From Chitinophagaceae bacterium (GTDB lineage Bacteria; Bacteroidota; Bacteroidia; Chitinophagales; Chitinophagaceae): a stretch of DNA of 5,782 nucleotides. The DNA lies in assembly GCA_017853235.1 (NCBI GenBank), contig JAFMJX010000112.1, forward strand, positions 1-5,782, given 5' to 3'. The notes beneath the pieces were generated by a model, which did not search any database, was not told where the DNA came from, and saw only the letters and a list, made by a program, of their open reading frames with translations. Within the stretch, counting starts at the first letter, position 1, and the number at the start of each line of letters is the position of its first letter. This document shows positions 1-5,432 of the stretch, one piece after another. The position numbers and the translations under genes are program-made.

Positions 1-696
1 ATATCTAGACAAATAAACTCCAGTCATATTTATAAATTCATCTGAAGAAATCACTTTTCTGTTAGCCTTTAGATTAATTGCAAATTTTCTATAAGAAATA
101 GGATCTTTAAACTCACTTTCATATTTATCAAACAGGGGTTGATGTACTTTTCTTTGGCCAAATCCTTGATTAAAAACCAAGTAATTATCTAGATAATTTA
201 TACCTACATCATCAAATAGTTTATTATTATCATTTACTCTTTTAAATAGAACTTCATAATAATATGACAAATTTGACTTGAGTTCTTTATTTGAAACATA
301 GGTAAGCAGCCCACTAGACTGCATGTTTTTAAAAGTAGAGTTATTAATATAAAGTGTGGTATAACTTGGAATGGCTCCGCTGTTATAAATACTATCTATC
401 AACTGGTTTTCGTTAATAATATTTTTTTTAAATAGAAATAAGTTGTGATTGAGTTTTATTAAATTAGCAACTTTTTCTCCTTCTTGAAAAATACTGTCAA
501 TTTTATCATTGTCCTGTTTTAAATCAAAAATGATGGCTTCGTAGTTTTCTTGCATGCGATGTTCCACAATGGTGTGTTCGCGATAATTTTCTGCGAAAAA
601 ACCAAGTGTGACCGCTGCAAATAACATGACAAACTCAAGAATATATTCATTCCATTTTTTCTTATGAGCAGGATGATGCGCGTGATGTACTTCCAT
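1..696 (-). CDS. His-rich single-pass membrane protein, unnamed Bacteroidota family (3' end cut by window)
   Basis: An open frame of 232 codons runs from the ATG at 694-696 to the window edge without a stop, so the C-terminus is missing. The N-terminus is His-rich (His 4, 5, 7, 8, 11), followed by a basic KKK and one hydrophobic segment at about residues 18-35 (core EFVMLFAAVTLGFFAE), then the motif ENYREH. The remaining ~190 residues are polar and charged, probably mostly helical, and contain no catalytic motif I recognise. This N-terminal pattern (His cluster, one helix ending in a FFAENxREH-like motif) is one I associate with uncharacterised Bacteroidota proteins of about 230-260 residues that resemble the DUF6090 type. 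If so, little is missing. The start lies 15 bp after the stop of the Tat oxidoreductase, with no terminator between, so co-transcription is likely. Function unknown. The gene call is secure; the family label is from memory. Confidence 0.85.
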   Translation of the reverse strand, partial: MEVHHAHHPAHKKKWNEYILEFVMLFAAVTLGFFAENYREHTIVEHRMQENYEAIIFDLKQDNDKIDSIFQEGEKVANLIKLNHNLFLFKKNIINENQLIDSIYNSGAIPSYTTLYINNSTFKNMQSSGLLTYVSNKELKSNLSYYYEVLFKRVNDNNKLFDDVGINYLDNYLVFNQGFGQRKVHQPLFDKYESEFKDPISYRKFAINLKANRKVISSDEFINMTGVYLSRY

Positions 697-711
697 GAAA
701 AGTTTTAAATT

Positions 712-2058
712 TTACAACTTAGGTTCCCAGCCTTTTTCATATTCACGTGACCAAAGTTTCATACCATCTTTGTCTAGGATATGCCCATTTGCTGAATTTA
801 CATTGAAAGACTTTCCAATGCGATAGGAAATATTAGCATAGTGACACATCATTTGACTAATTGCACCCTCTTCAATGGGAGAATTTAATTTGGTTTCTTT
901 TCCTCTAATAACATTAAAGAAGTTTGCAACATGCGTATCGGTCATATCTCCACCGCCACCTAACGCAGTACCAGCTTCTGTTCCCGAAGATTTACTTGAT
1001 TTTACTTTCTTACCCATGCGATCATACAAAGTATACCCTTCTCGATTTACAAATACAGTTCCTTCGCTACCATAAATAACAGTACCGCGATCGCTACCGT
1101 ATGTGTTATATCCAGAACGGCTTTTACCATCCCATTGGATAATTTTATTTCCCGAAAAACGGAATGATGCATCCATGGTATCGTACATAACCCAACCATC
1201 ATTTTTAAAATGACGCTTAGCAGCTTCTACATCTACATGTTCGGGGTAGTTTACTTGTAATGCCCAACGTGCCACATCTAATTCATGTGTTGCATTATTA
1301 CCAGTTTCGGCAGTACCCCAATGCCAACCATACCAATGCCAATTATAATCCCATGTATTGTCGGTATATTCTTGGTGAGGCGCAGGACCTTGCCATAATT
1401 CCCAATCTAATCCCTCAGGTATAGGTGCCTTTTTTTCAACAGGCACTTCACCACGATTATTGGAATAAAATGCAACCGCTTTATAAACATCACCAATGAT
1501 ACCACTATGAATTGCTGCAATAATTTCTTGAGATTCCTTTGCAGAACGTTGTTGATTACCCATTTGAACCACCTTTCCATATTTTTTTTGAAAAGCAACT
1601 AACAATTCTCCCTCTCGCGGATTTTGACTACATGGTTTTTCAATATAAACATGTTTACCAGCTTGCATTGCCATCCAAGTTCCTGGTGCATGCCAATGGT
1701 CTGGTGTAGCATTAAAAATTGCATCAACGCTTTTATCATTCCAAACATCATGAATATCATTTACTAAAGTCGCTTTACCTGAAACTTTTCCGCTTAAATC
1801 CTTCCCTACTTTTTCGCGTTGCTTTTTCATAACATCACATATATAAGCAACATCCACATTATTATTTTTATCTTTTAATGCAGCATAATAAGCGCTTACT
1901 CTTCTGCCACAACCCATCAAAGCAATGTTTAAACGATCGTTGGCACCCACTATTCTAGAATAACTTTTCGCAGTGAAACCAGAAGCAATGCCTCCAAGTC
2001 CAATACCAGCAGCACTAAATGCCATATTGCGAACGAATTGTCTACGATTTGTACTCAT
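712..2058 (-). CDS. Tat-exported Gfo/Idh/MocA family NAD(P)-dependent oxidoreductase
   Basis: A 448-residue protein. It opens with a twin-arginine signal (NRRQFVRN, Arg5-Arg6) and a Gly/Ala-rich hydrophobic stretch to about residue 30, so a folded, cofactor-loaded enzyme is probably exported to the periplasm. The Rossmann domain follows: the beta1 loop is LNIALMGCGRRV (43-54), TPDHWHAP lies at 118-125, and the family motif EKP is at 140-142 with Lys141 as the usual catalytic or binding lysine. The C-terminal domain carries ETGNNATHELDVARWAL (251-267), where His258 and Asp261 fit the conserved HxxD position. Family members oxidise or reduce sugars, inositols and similar polyols; the substrate cannot be read here. 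GH109-type glycosidases share this fold and are an alternative I cannot exclude. The third glycine of GxGxxG is Val54. The start fits because the Tat motif begins at residue 4. The leader is A-rich, without a Shine-Dalgarno site. Confidence 0.93.
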   Translation of the reverse strand: MSTNRRQFVRNMAFSAAGIGLGGIASGFTAKSYSRIVGANDRLNIALMGCGRRVSAYYAALKDKNNNVDVAYICDVMKKQREKVGKDLSGKVSGKATLVNDIHDVWNDKSVDAIFNATPDHWHAPGTWMAMQAGKHVYIEKPCSQNPREGELLVAFQKKYGKVVQMGNQQRSAKESQEIIAAIHSGIIGDVYKAVAFYSNNRGEVPVEKKAPIPEGLDWELWQGPAPHQEYTDNTWDYNWHWYGWHWGTAETGNNATHELDVARWALQVNYPEHVDVEAAKRHFKNDGWVMYDTMDASFRFSGNKIIQWDGKSRSGYNTYGSDRGTVIYGSEGTVFVNREGYTLYDRMGKKVKSSKSSGTEAGTALGGGGDMTDTHVANFFNVIRGKETKLNSPIEEGAISQMMCHYANISYRIGKSFNVNSANGHILDKDGMKLWSREYEKGWEPKL

Positions 2059-2084
2059 AATTTGTTTGTTTTAGAGTTTTATTT

Positions 2085-2125
2085 TTCTAAATATTTTAGA
2101 ATATTTTTTAACTATCTGAAGTTAA
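2085..2125. repeat. Two short AT-rich inverted repeats upstream of the oxidoreductase
   Basis: Within the 83-bp gap 2059-2141 are two perfect inverted repeats. One has arms TTCTAAA/TTTAGAA with a 3-base loop (2085-2101). The other has arms TTAACT/AGTTAA with a 6-base loop (2108-2125). On the minus strand neither is followed by a T tract, so neither looks like an intrinsic terminator. They could be weak mRNA hairpins, an operator, or chance in AT-rich DNA. I see no TTTG-type promoter in this gap, which favours read-through from the SDR gene. Confidence 0.3.
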
Positions 2126-2141
2126 TAAATTTTTATTAGAA

Positions 2142-2798
2142 TTATTCAATATTAAAAATGGAGCCAAGGGAATGAATTGTGGTTTTATGGTTATCGGTTT
2201 TTTTAGACACTAGAATCATTTTTTGAGCTAGTAAGGCAACTGGCATAGGCCTTTGACTTCTAAAAAGTCCCAGTGTATTAAGGAAATTAATAATACCTAT
2301 ACTGATTTTTTCAACAGGCCTCAATCTTGTATTTTGTCTTCCTAAAATTCCGGGTCGAAAAATATGAATTTTTGAAAATGCTAATTGCTGAACAGCATCG
2401 TCTAGCTGCCCTTTCATTCTTGAATAAAAAATTGCACTCTTTGCATTGGCTCCATAAGAAGAAACTAATATATATGTTCCAACGCCATTATCACTTGCCG
2501 CTTTTGCAACTTCATATTGATAAGAATAATCAATTTTAAATTGTTGGGTGGAAGAACCCGCTTCTCTTAAGGTAGTACCCAAAGCGGAATATAAAATATC
2601 TCCTTTTATTAAATGCCCCCAGGATTGAATATTATCAAAATCAACCACATGCATTTCTAATTTATCATTCTCTAATGCAAGAGGTCTTCTAGAAAAAACA
2701 ATCACTTTATTAAAATATGAATCAGATAATAATTGAACTAATACCTCTGAACCCGTTGCTCCAGTAGCTCCTATAACAATTGCAGTATAATGACTCAT
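2142..2798 (-). CDS. Atypical short-chain dehydrogenase, TIP30/CC3 (HTATIP2)-like NAD(P)-binding protein
   Basis: A 218-residue protein with an N-terminal Rossmann fold. The nucleotide loop is IGATGATG (9-16, GxxGxxG form). SRRP at 36-39 after beta2 would suit NADP(H) binding. Further signatures of the TIP30/CC3-like atypical SDRs are YSALGTTLREAGS (70-82), LVSSYGA (111-117) with the serine pair, FYSRMKG (124-130) giving the YxxxK pair Tyr125/Lys129, and IFRPGILGR (146-154). Length matches the family (about 210-240). Members are cytoplasmic NAD(P)H-binding proteins, and the substrate is generally unknown in bacteria. The catalytic Ser/Tyr/Lys set looks intact, so an active reductase or isomerase is possible. 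The gene lies 94 bp downstream of the lipoprotein gene, beyond its terminator, and 83 bp upstream of the Gfo/Idh/MocA gene on the same strand. Start is the ATG at 2796-2798; the GATGATG loop follows at the usual distance. Confidence 0.9.
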   Translation of the reverse strand: MSHYTAIVIGATGATGSEVLVQLLSDSYFNKVIVFSRRPLALENDKLEMHVVDFDNIQSWGHLIKGDILYSALGTTLREAGSSTQQFKIDYSYQYEVAKAASDNGVGTYILVSSYGANAKSAIFYSRMKGQLDDAVQQLAFSKIHIFRPGILGRQNTRLRPVEKISIGIINFLNTLGLFRSQRPMPVALLAQKMILVSKKTDNHKTTIHSLGSIFNIE

Positions 2799-2840
2799 AA
2801 TAAAAATTTACTCATAATCAATTAAAAAAAATCAAATTAT

Positions 2841-2872
2841 AAAAAAAGAGGCCCCTATATTATAGGAGCCTC
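2841..2872 (-). terminator. Rho-independent terminator of the lipoprotein gene
   Basis: On the minus strand, 20 bases after the lipoprotein stop, GAGGC and GCCTC arms enclose CCTAT/ATAGG arms. They are separated by one C-A mismatch and close on a 3-base loop (2848-2872). A run of seven T follows at once (2847-2841). The stem is the most GC-rich element in the intergenic DNA here. It ends the 2893-3402 transcript before the SDR gene, so the SDR would need its own promoter or depend on read-through. Confidence 0.88.
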
Positions 2873-2892
2873 ATATAAATAAATTTAATTTC

Positions 2893-3402
2893 TTATTTCA
2901 TAAAAGCTGCTAACCCTGATGGATCATACACGATCCATTCTTCTACAATTTTTCCATCTTTTACAGCATCAACTTGAAATTGAGCTACTTTTAAGGACTT
3001 ATCTCCTTTTTTAAATGTAGTTGTCAAATATCCTAATACATAATTGGAAACTCCTTTTTCATCTGCTTTATTATTGATAGTTTCCCAAAGTGCACCATAC
3101 TCTACTGAAAAAGAAAGTCCTGTTTTTTTAAATTGCTCTAACATTTCTAAATTCTGACTCAATGAAAGCTTATTTAAATTATCATGAAAAACAGCCGAAT
3201 CGGAATACGTTGTTTTATACGTTGCTAAATCACCACTTGCTCCAGCTGCATTTGATTTTTTAATTAAATCAATGTTGGCTGAGCTATCTAAAGTATAACC
3301 ACTACCATTTGGAACAGCAGTAGCTGCAGTACTGGTTGATTTTGGATTGGTACAAGCAGCAATAGATGCTAAAACTAAAAAGCCCAATAATAATTTTTTC
3401 AT
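2893..3402 (-). CDS. Lipoprotein with NTF2-like (SnoaL-type) domain
   Basis: A 169-residue protein. Residues 1-17 form a lipoprotein signal: MKK, a short hydrophobic core (LLLGFLVLAS) and the lipobox IAAC with the acylated Cys17. A Ser/Thr/Ala-rich linker (18-40) leads to a domain at about 43-169 that reads as NTF2-like: a helix with NAAGASGDLATYKTTYSDSAVFHD (51-74), a second helix, then beta strands near 120-130, 136-147 and 150-160 (KIVEEWIVYD). NTF2-like cups bind small ligands or act as enzymes, but I see no convincing catalytic pair, so no reaction is proposed. The residues after Cys17 (TNPKST) lack the acidic cluster of Bacteroidota surface-export signals, so a periplasm-facing anchor is more likely than surface display. 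It stands alone: its own leader, with an A-rich stretch before ATG 3400-3402, and a strong terminator behind it. Confidence 0.86.
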   Translation of the reverse strand: MKKLLLGFLVLASIAACTNPKSTSTAATAVPNGSGYTLDSSANIDLIKKSNAAGASGDLATYKTTYSDSAVFHDNLNKLSLSQNLEMLEQFKKTGLSFSVEYGALWETINNKADEKGVSNYVLGYLTTTFKKGDKSLKVAQFQVDAVKDGKIVEEWIVYDPSGLAAFMK

Positions 3403-3555
3403 GTTGTTTTTGTTTATGAGATATTAAGATAGGTAAAATATAAACATATCAACTTAAAATTATAGGCTTTATTCAATACATAGGATATGTACTATATAAT
3501 AATAGCTGGTTGTACTAAATTATATAAACATTTATATAATAATAAAATACATATG

Positions 3556-3569
3556 ATAAAATATTTTAT
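3556..3569. repeat. 14-bp perfect palindrome ATAAAATATTTTAT
   Basis: The sequence is its own reverse complement over 14 bases. It consists only of A and T, so chance is plausible, but it directly abuts the CAATATTG inverted repeat and may be part of the same binding region. Confidence 0.45.
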
Positions 3570-3573
3570 ATAA

Positions 3574-3615
3574 CAATATTGTTTAATTTTTTTATGAATT
3601 TGTTAAACAATATTG
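3574..3615. repeat. 13-bp inverted repeat with paired CAATATTG palindromes
   Basis: The left arm CAATATTGTTTAA (3574-3586) and right arm TTAAACAATATTG (3603-3615) are perfect reverse complements, separated by 16 bases. Each arm contains the 8-bp palindrome CAATATTG; on the left it extends to the 12-bp palindrome AACAATATTGTT (3572-3583). The palindrome centres lie 34 bp apart, a bit over three helical turns. Neither strand shows a T tract of terminator type behind it, and the flanking genes diverge, so a paired operator fits better than a terminator. Its function is inferred from form and position only. Confidence 0.6.
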
Positions 3616-3634
3616 AATGCTGTTTTGTTATTAT

Positions 3635-3716
3635 ATGAGAAAAACTAATAAGATCAAAAAAATTAAAACCTATGAAAGATTGGGAAACATTTTCAAACGA
3701 ATTAGAGTTTGAATAA
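3635..3716 (+). other. Two overlapping short ORFs ahead of the DUF2805 gene (possible leader peptides)
   Basis: ATG 3635 opens 25 codons ending in TGA 3710-3712. The peptide is very basic (10 Lys/Arg, one Glu). In another frame, ATG 3672 opens 14 codons (MKDWETFSNELEFE) ending in TAA 3714-3716; that peptide is acidic. In the third frame, the longest reading of the DUF2805 gene would begin at TTG 3709-3711, so start and stop signals pile up in TTGAATAA. Neither peptide is recognised. They may be leader ORFs, remnants of an older gene, or chance in AT-rich DNA; I lean to chance or a leader. Confidence 0.2.
3680..3711 (+). promoter_or_regulatory. Possible Bacteroidota-type promoter for the DUF2805 gene
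   Basis: ATTG (TTG at 3680-3682) lies 20 bases before TAGAGTTTG (3703-3711). This approximates the phylum's TTTG and TAnnTTTG boxes, with one extra base in the second box. Transcription would begin about 25 bases before ATG 3742 and would exclude the short upstream ORFs. A weaker alternative is TTTG 3599-3602 with CTGTTTTG 3620-3627, which would place one CAATATTG palindrome between the two boxes. Confidence 0.22.
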
Positions 3717-3741
3717 TTTACAGAAAGATAACTTAGTGAAA

Positions 3742-4011
3742 ATGAATATCGTAGATGTTGACAGAATGATAGAAATGGCCTGGGAGGACAAGACTCCCTT
3801 TGAAGCTATTGAGTTGCAATTTGGTTTGGCAGAAGCGGCTGTGATCAAACTAATGAGAAATAATTTAAAACGAAGCAGTTTTAATTTATGGCGAAAACGC
3901 GTCAATAGCGGTGTAAGTAAGAAGCATTTATTTAAACGCAGCTCACTCATAAAAAAGTTTAAAAGCCCCTCTCAAAAAATTATTTCATTAAACAAGATTA
4001 GTAAGAGATAG
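3742..4011 (+). CDS. DUF2805 / TIGR03643 family small protein with extended basic tail
   Basis: An 89-residue protein from ATG 3742. Residues 3-54 match the family pattern: VDRMIEMAWEDKTPFEAI (6-23), QFGLAEAAVIKLMR (26-39), then SSFNLWRKRV (45-54). The TPFEAI...FGLAEAAVIKLMR part reads like a helix-turn-helix, so DNA binding is conceivable, but the family has no established function that I know. I recall members encoded near cryptochrome/photolyase genes in other bacteria; none is present here. I chose ATG 3742 over the in-frame TTG at 3709 because the conserved domain begins right after it and family members start there. Members usually end soon after a GRxTKH-like stretch; here SGVSKKH (56-62) is followed by 27 more residues rich in Lys/Arg and without acidic residues. 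It is the only plus-strand gene, and its stop is 9 bp from the xylA stop. Confidence 0.85.
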   Translation: MNIVDVDRMIEMAWEDKTPFEAIELQFGLAEAAVIKLMRNNLKRSSFNLWRKRVNSGVSKKHLFKRSSLIKKFKSPSQKIISLNKISKR

Positions 4012-4020
4012 GAAAGAATA

Positions 4021-5349
4021 TTAGATATATCTGTTTATGATGTTTTCTAAATACTCTTGTTTGCCACTAATAAGTTCAGGAACACCGTTTGCTGCTGCTA
4101 TATCTCTTAACTGCGTTAAATTAAGTTGCCCGTTTTCAAATTCTTTTCCCTTACCTGAATCAAAGCTGGCATATCGATTAGTACGCACTTTTTTATAATC
4201 AGACTTTTGTAAAATTTGATCGGCTACAATCAAAGCTCTAGCAAAAGAATCCATTCCGCCAATGTGCGCATAAAATAAATCTGCTGGATCGGTACTATTT
4301 CTTCTAATTTTTGCATCAAAATTAATTCCGCCAGGTTGTAACCCACCCGCTTCTATTAAAATCAACATACATTCTGTCAATTCATTGATATTATTAGGAA
4401 ATTGATCTGTATCCCAGCCATTTTGCATATCACCGCGATTTGCATCCATACTTCCCAACAAACCTGCATCAGCAGCAATTTGCATTTCATGTTGCATAGT
4501 GTGGCCCGCAAGTGTTGCATGGTTTACTTCTAAATTCAACTTGAAGTCATTAAGTAAGTCGTACTGACGCAAAAATCCAATAACTGTTTCTGCATCATAA
4601 TCATATTGATGTTTACTTGGTTCACAAGGTTTTGGTTCAATATAAAAACTTCCTTTAAACCCATTAGCTCTTGCGTAATCTCTAGCTACTTGTAAAAATT
4701 TTGCAAGATGATCTTTTTCACGCTTCATATTTGTATTTAACAAACTCATATATCCCTCTCTTCCGCCCCAAAAAGTATATCCAGAACCACCTAAGTCAAT
4801 GGTAGCATCAATAGCCGCTTTCACCTGAGAGGCTGCATGGGTTAAAACTAAAAAATCTGGATTGGTACTAGCACCATTCATATATTTTCTGTTAGAAAAC
4901 AAATTAGCAGTACCCCATAAAAGCTGCACACCACTCGCTTTTTGTTTTTCTTTTAAATATGCTGTTATAGTGGACATTCTTTTTTCATTATCCAAAATAT
5001 TATCAGAATGGTCTATTACATCCACATCGTGAAAACAATAATAATGCAAACCTAATTTTGTAAAAAATTCAAAAGCTGCGTCTGCTTTATCTTTAGCTCT
5101 TTCCACCACATCCGATTTTTGGTCCCAAGGAAATAAATGTGTGGATTCCCCAAAAGGATCTGCACCAGTACCACAAAAGCTATGCCAATAGGCACCTGCG
5201 AATTTGAACCAATCTTTCATTGATCTACCCGCTACTATTCTGTTCTCATCATACCATCTAAAGGATAATGGATTATCGCTGTCTTGGCCTTCGAATTTTA
5301 TTTTTTGAATTCCTTTAAAAAATTCTTTATCTCCTAATAATACATTCAT
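4021..5349 (-). CDS. xylA: Xylose isomerase (class II)
   Basis: A 442-residue, apparently complete enzyme that interconverts D-xylose and D-xylulose in the cytoplasm, using two divalent metals in a TIM barrel. By my recall of E. coli XylA (440 residues), every key position aligns with a constant offset of +6: His107 and Asp110 in CFHDVDV, Trp55 in AYWHSF, Trp194 in FWGGREGY, Glu238 and Lys240 in IEPKP, Glu274 and His277 in LEVNHATLAGH, Asp302 in MDANRGD, Asp313 and Asp315 in GWDTDQFP, and Asp345 in GGINFDAKIRR. The N-terminal extension marks class II. Nothing is truncated. No xylulokinase, xylose transporter or regulator is visible within the window; the upstream neighbour is a membrane protein unrelated to xylose. 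The start ATG 5347-5349 follows an AT-rich leader without a Shine-Dalgarno site. No clear terminator lies in the 9 bp before the convergent gene. Confidence 0.98.
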   Translation of the reverse strand: MNVLLGDKEFFKGIQKIKFEGQDSDNPLSFRWYDENRIVAGRSMKDWFKFAGAYWHSFCGTGADPFGESTHLFPWDQKSDVVERAKDKADAAFEFFTKLGLHYYCFHDVDVIDHSDNILDNEKRMSTITAYLKEKQKASGVQLLWGTANLFSNRKYMNGASTNPDFLVLTHAASQVKAAIDATIDLGGSGYTFWGGREGYMSLLNTNMKREKDHLAKFLQVARDYARANGFKGSFYIEPKPCEPSKHQYDYDAETVIGFLRQYDLLNDFKLNLEVNHATLAGHTMQHEMQIAADAGLLGSMDANRGDMQNGWDTDQFPNNINELTECMLILIEAGGLQPGGINFDAKIRRNSTDPADLFYAHIGGMDSFARALIVADQILQKSDYKKVRTNRYASFDSGKGKEFENGQLNLTQLRDIAAANGVPELISGKQEYLENIINRYI

Positions 5350-5366
5350 AGTTTAAATTTTTATTA

Positions 5367-5419
5367 AATGAGGTGTGTTGATTCATTAAAATTCTTAAAG
5401 TTGCTTCAATGAGGCTGTG
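5367..5419. repeat. Imperfect direct repeat upstream of xylA
   Basis: AATGAGGTGTG (5367-5377) and AATGAGGCTGTG (5408-5419) differ by one inserted base and lie 41 bases apart in the 83-bp gap before xylA. This could be a pair of regulator sites, or coincidence. No good TTTG/TAnnTTTG promoter is visible in the gap, and I see no terminator for the upstream membrane-protein gene. Confidence 0.25.
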
Positions 5420-5432
5420 GCATGAATTCGCC

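Larger units (their letters stand above)
3403..3741. promoter_or_regulatory. 339-bp divergent intergenic region
   Basis: This AT-rich stretch separates the lipoprotein gene (minus) from the DUF2805 gene (plus) and should hold both promoters. It contains a 14-bp palindrome (3556-3569), a 13-bp inverted repeat (3574-3615), the 12-base direct repeat TATATAATAATA at 3493-3504 and 3533-3544, and short overlapping ORFs at 3635-3716. I found no exact Bacteroidota promoter (TTTG with TAnnTTTG) for either gene, only near matches. No RNA gene or riboswitch is recognised. Confidence 0.6.

Noticed and set aside
875..1075. Plus-strand 66-codon ORF
   Set aside because: It lies wholly antisense to the Gfo/Idh/MocA gene, has no recognisable motif, and the opposite frame encodes a well-supported protein.
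1407..1598. Minus-strand 63-codon ORF in another frame
   Set aside because: It is an out-of-frame shadow of the oxidoreductase gene, with low-complexity Lys/Leu-rich translation.
2327..2539. Plus-strand 70-codon ORF
   Set aside because: It is antisense to the SDR gene, whose Rossmann and YxxxK motifs show which frame is real.
3441..3476. Possible promoter for the lipoprotein gene (TATGTTTA with TTG upstream, minus strand)
   Set aside because: The final G of TAnnTTTG is missing and the spacing to the TTG (25 bases) is longer than the usual 19-21, so I do not list it as a feature.
3493..3544. Direct repeat TATATAATAATA spaced 40 bases
   Set aside because: Low-complexity A/T sequence in very AT-rich DNA; two copies are expected by chance and no array or unit structure is present.
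3574..3615. Inverted repeat read as an intrinsic terminator
   Set aside because: The stem is almost all A/T, the loop is 16 bases, no T tract follows on either strand, and it lies upstream of both flanking genes.
3709..3741. TTG start giving a 100-residue DUF2805 protein
   Set aside because: The 11 extra residues are outside the family pattern, TTG is a rarer start, and ATG 3742 sits right before the conserved domain. Not excluded, only less likely.
3702..3950. Minus-strand 82-codon ORF
   Set aside because: It is antisense to the DUF2805 gene; its hydrophobic look comes from the complement of Lys-rich codons, while the plus frame matches a known family.
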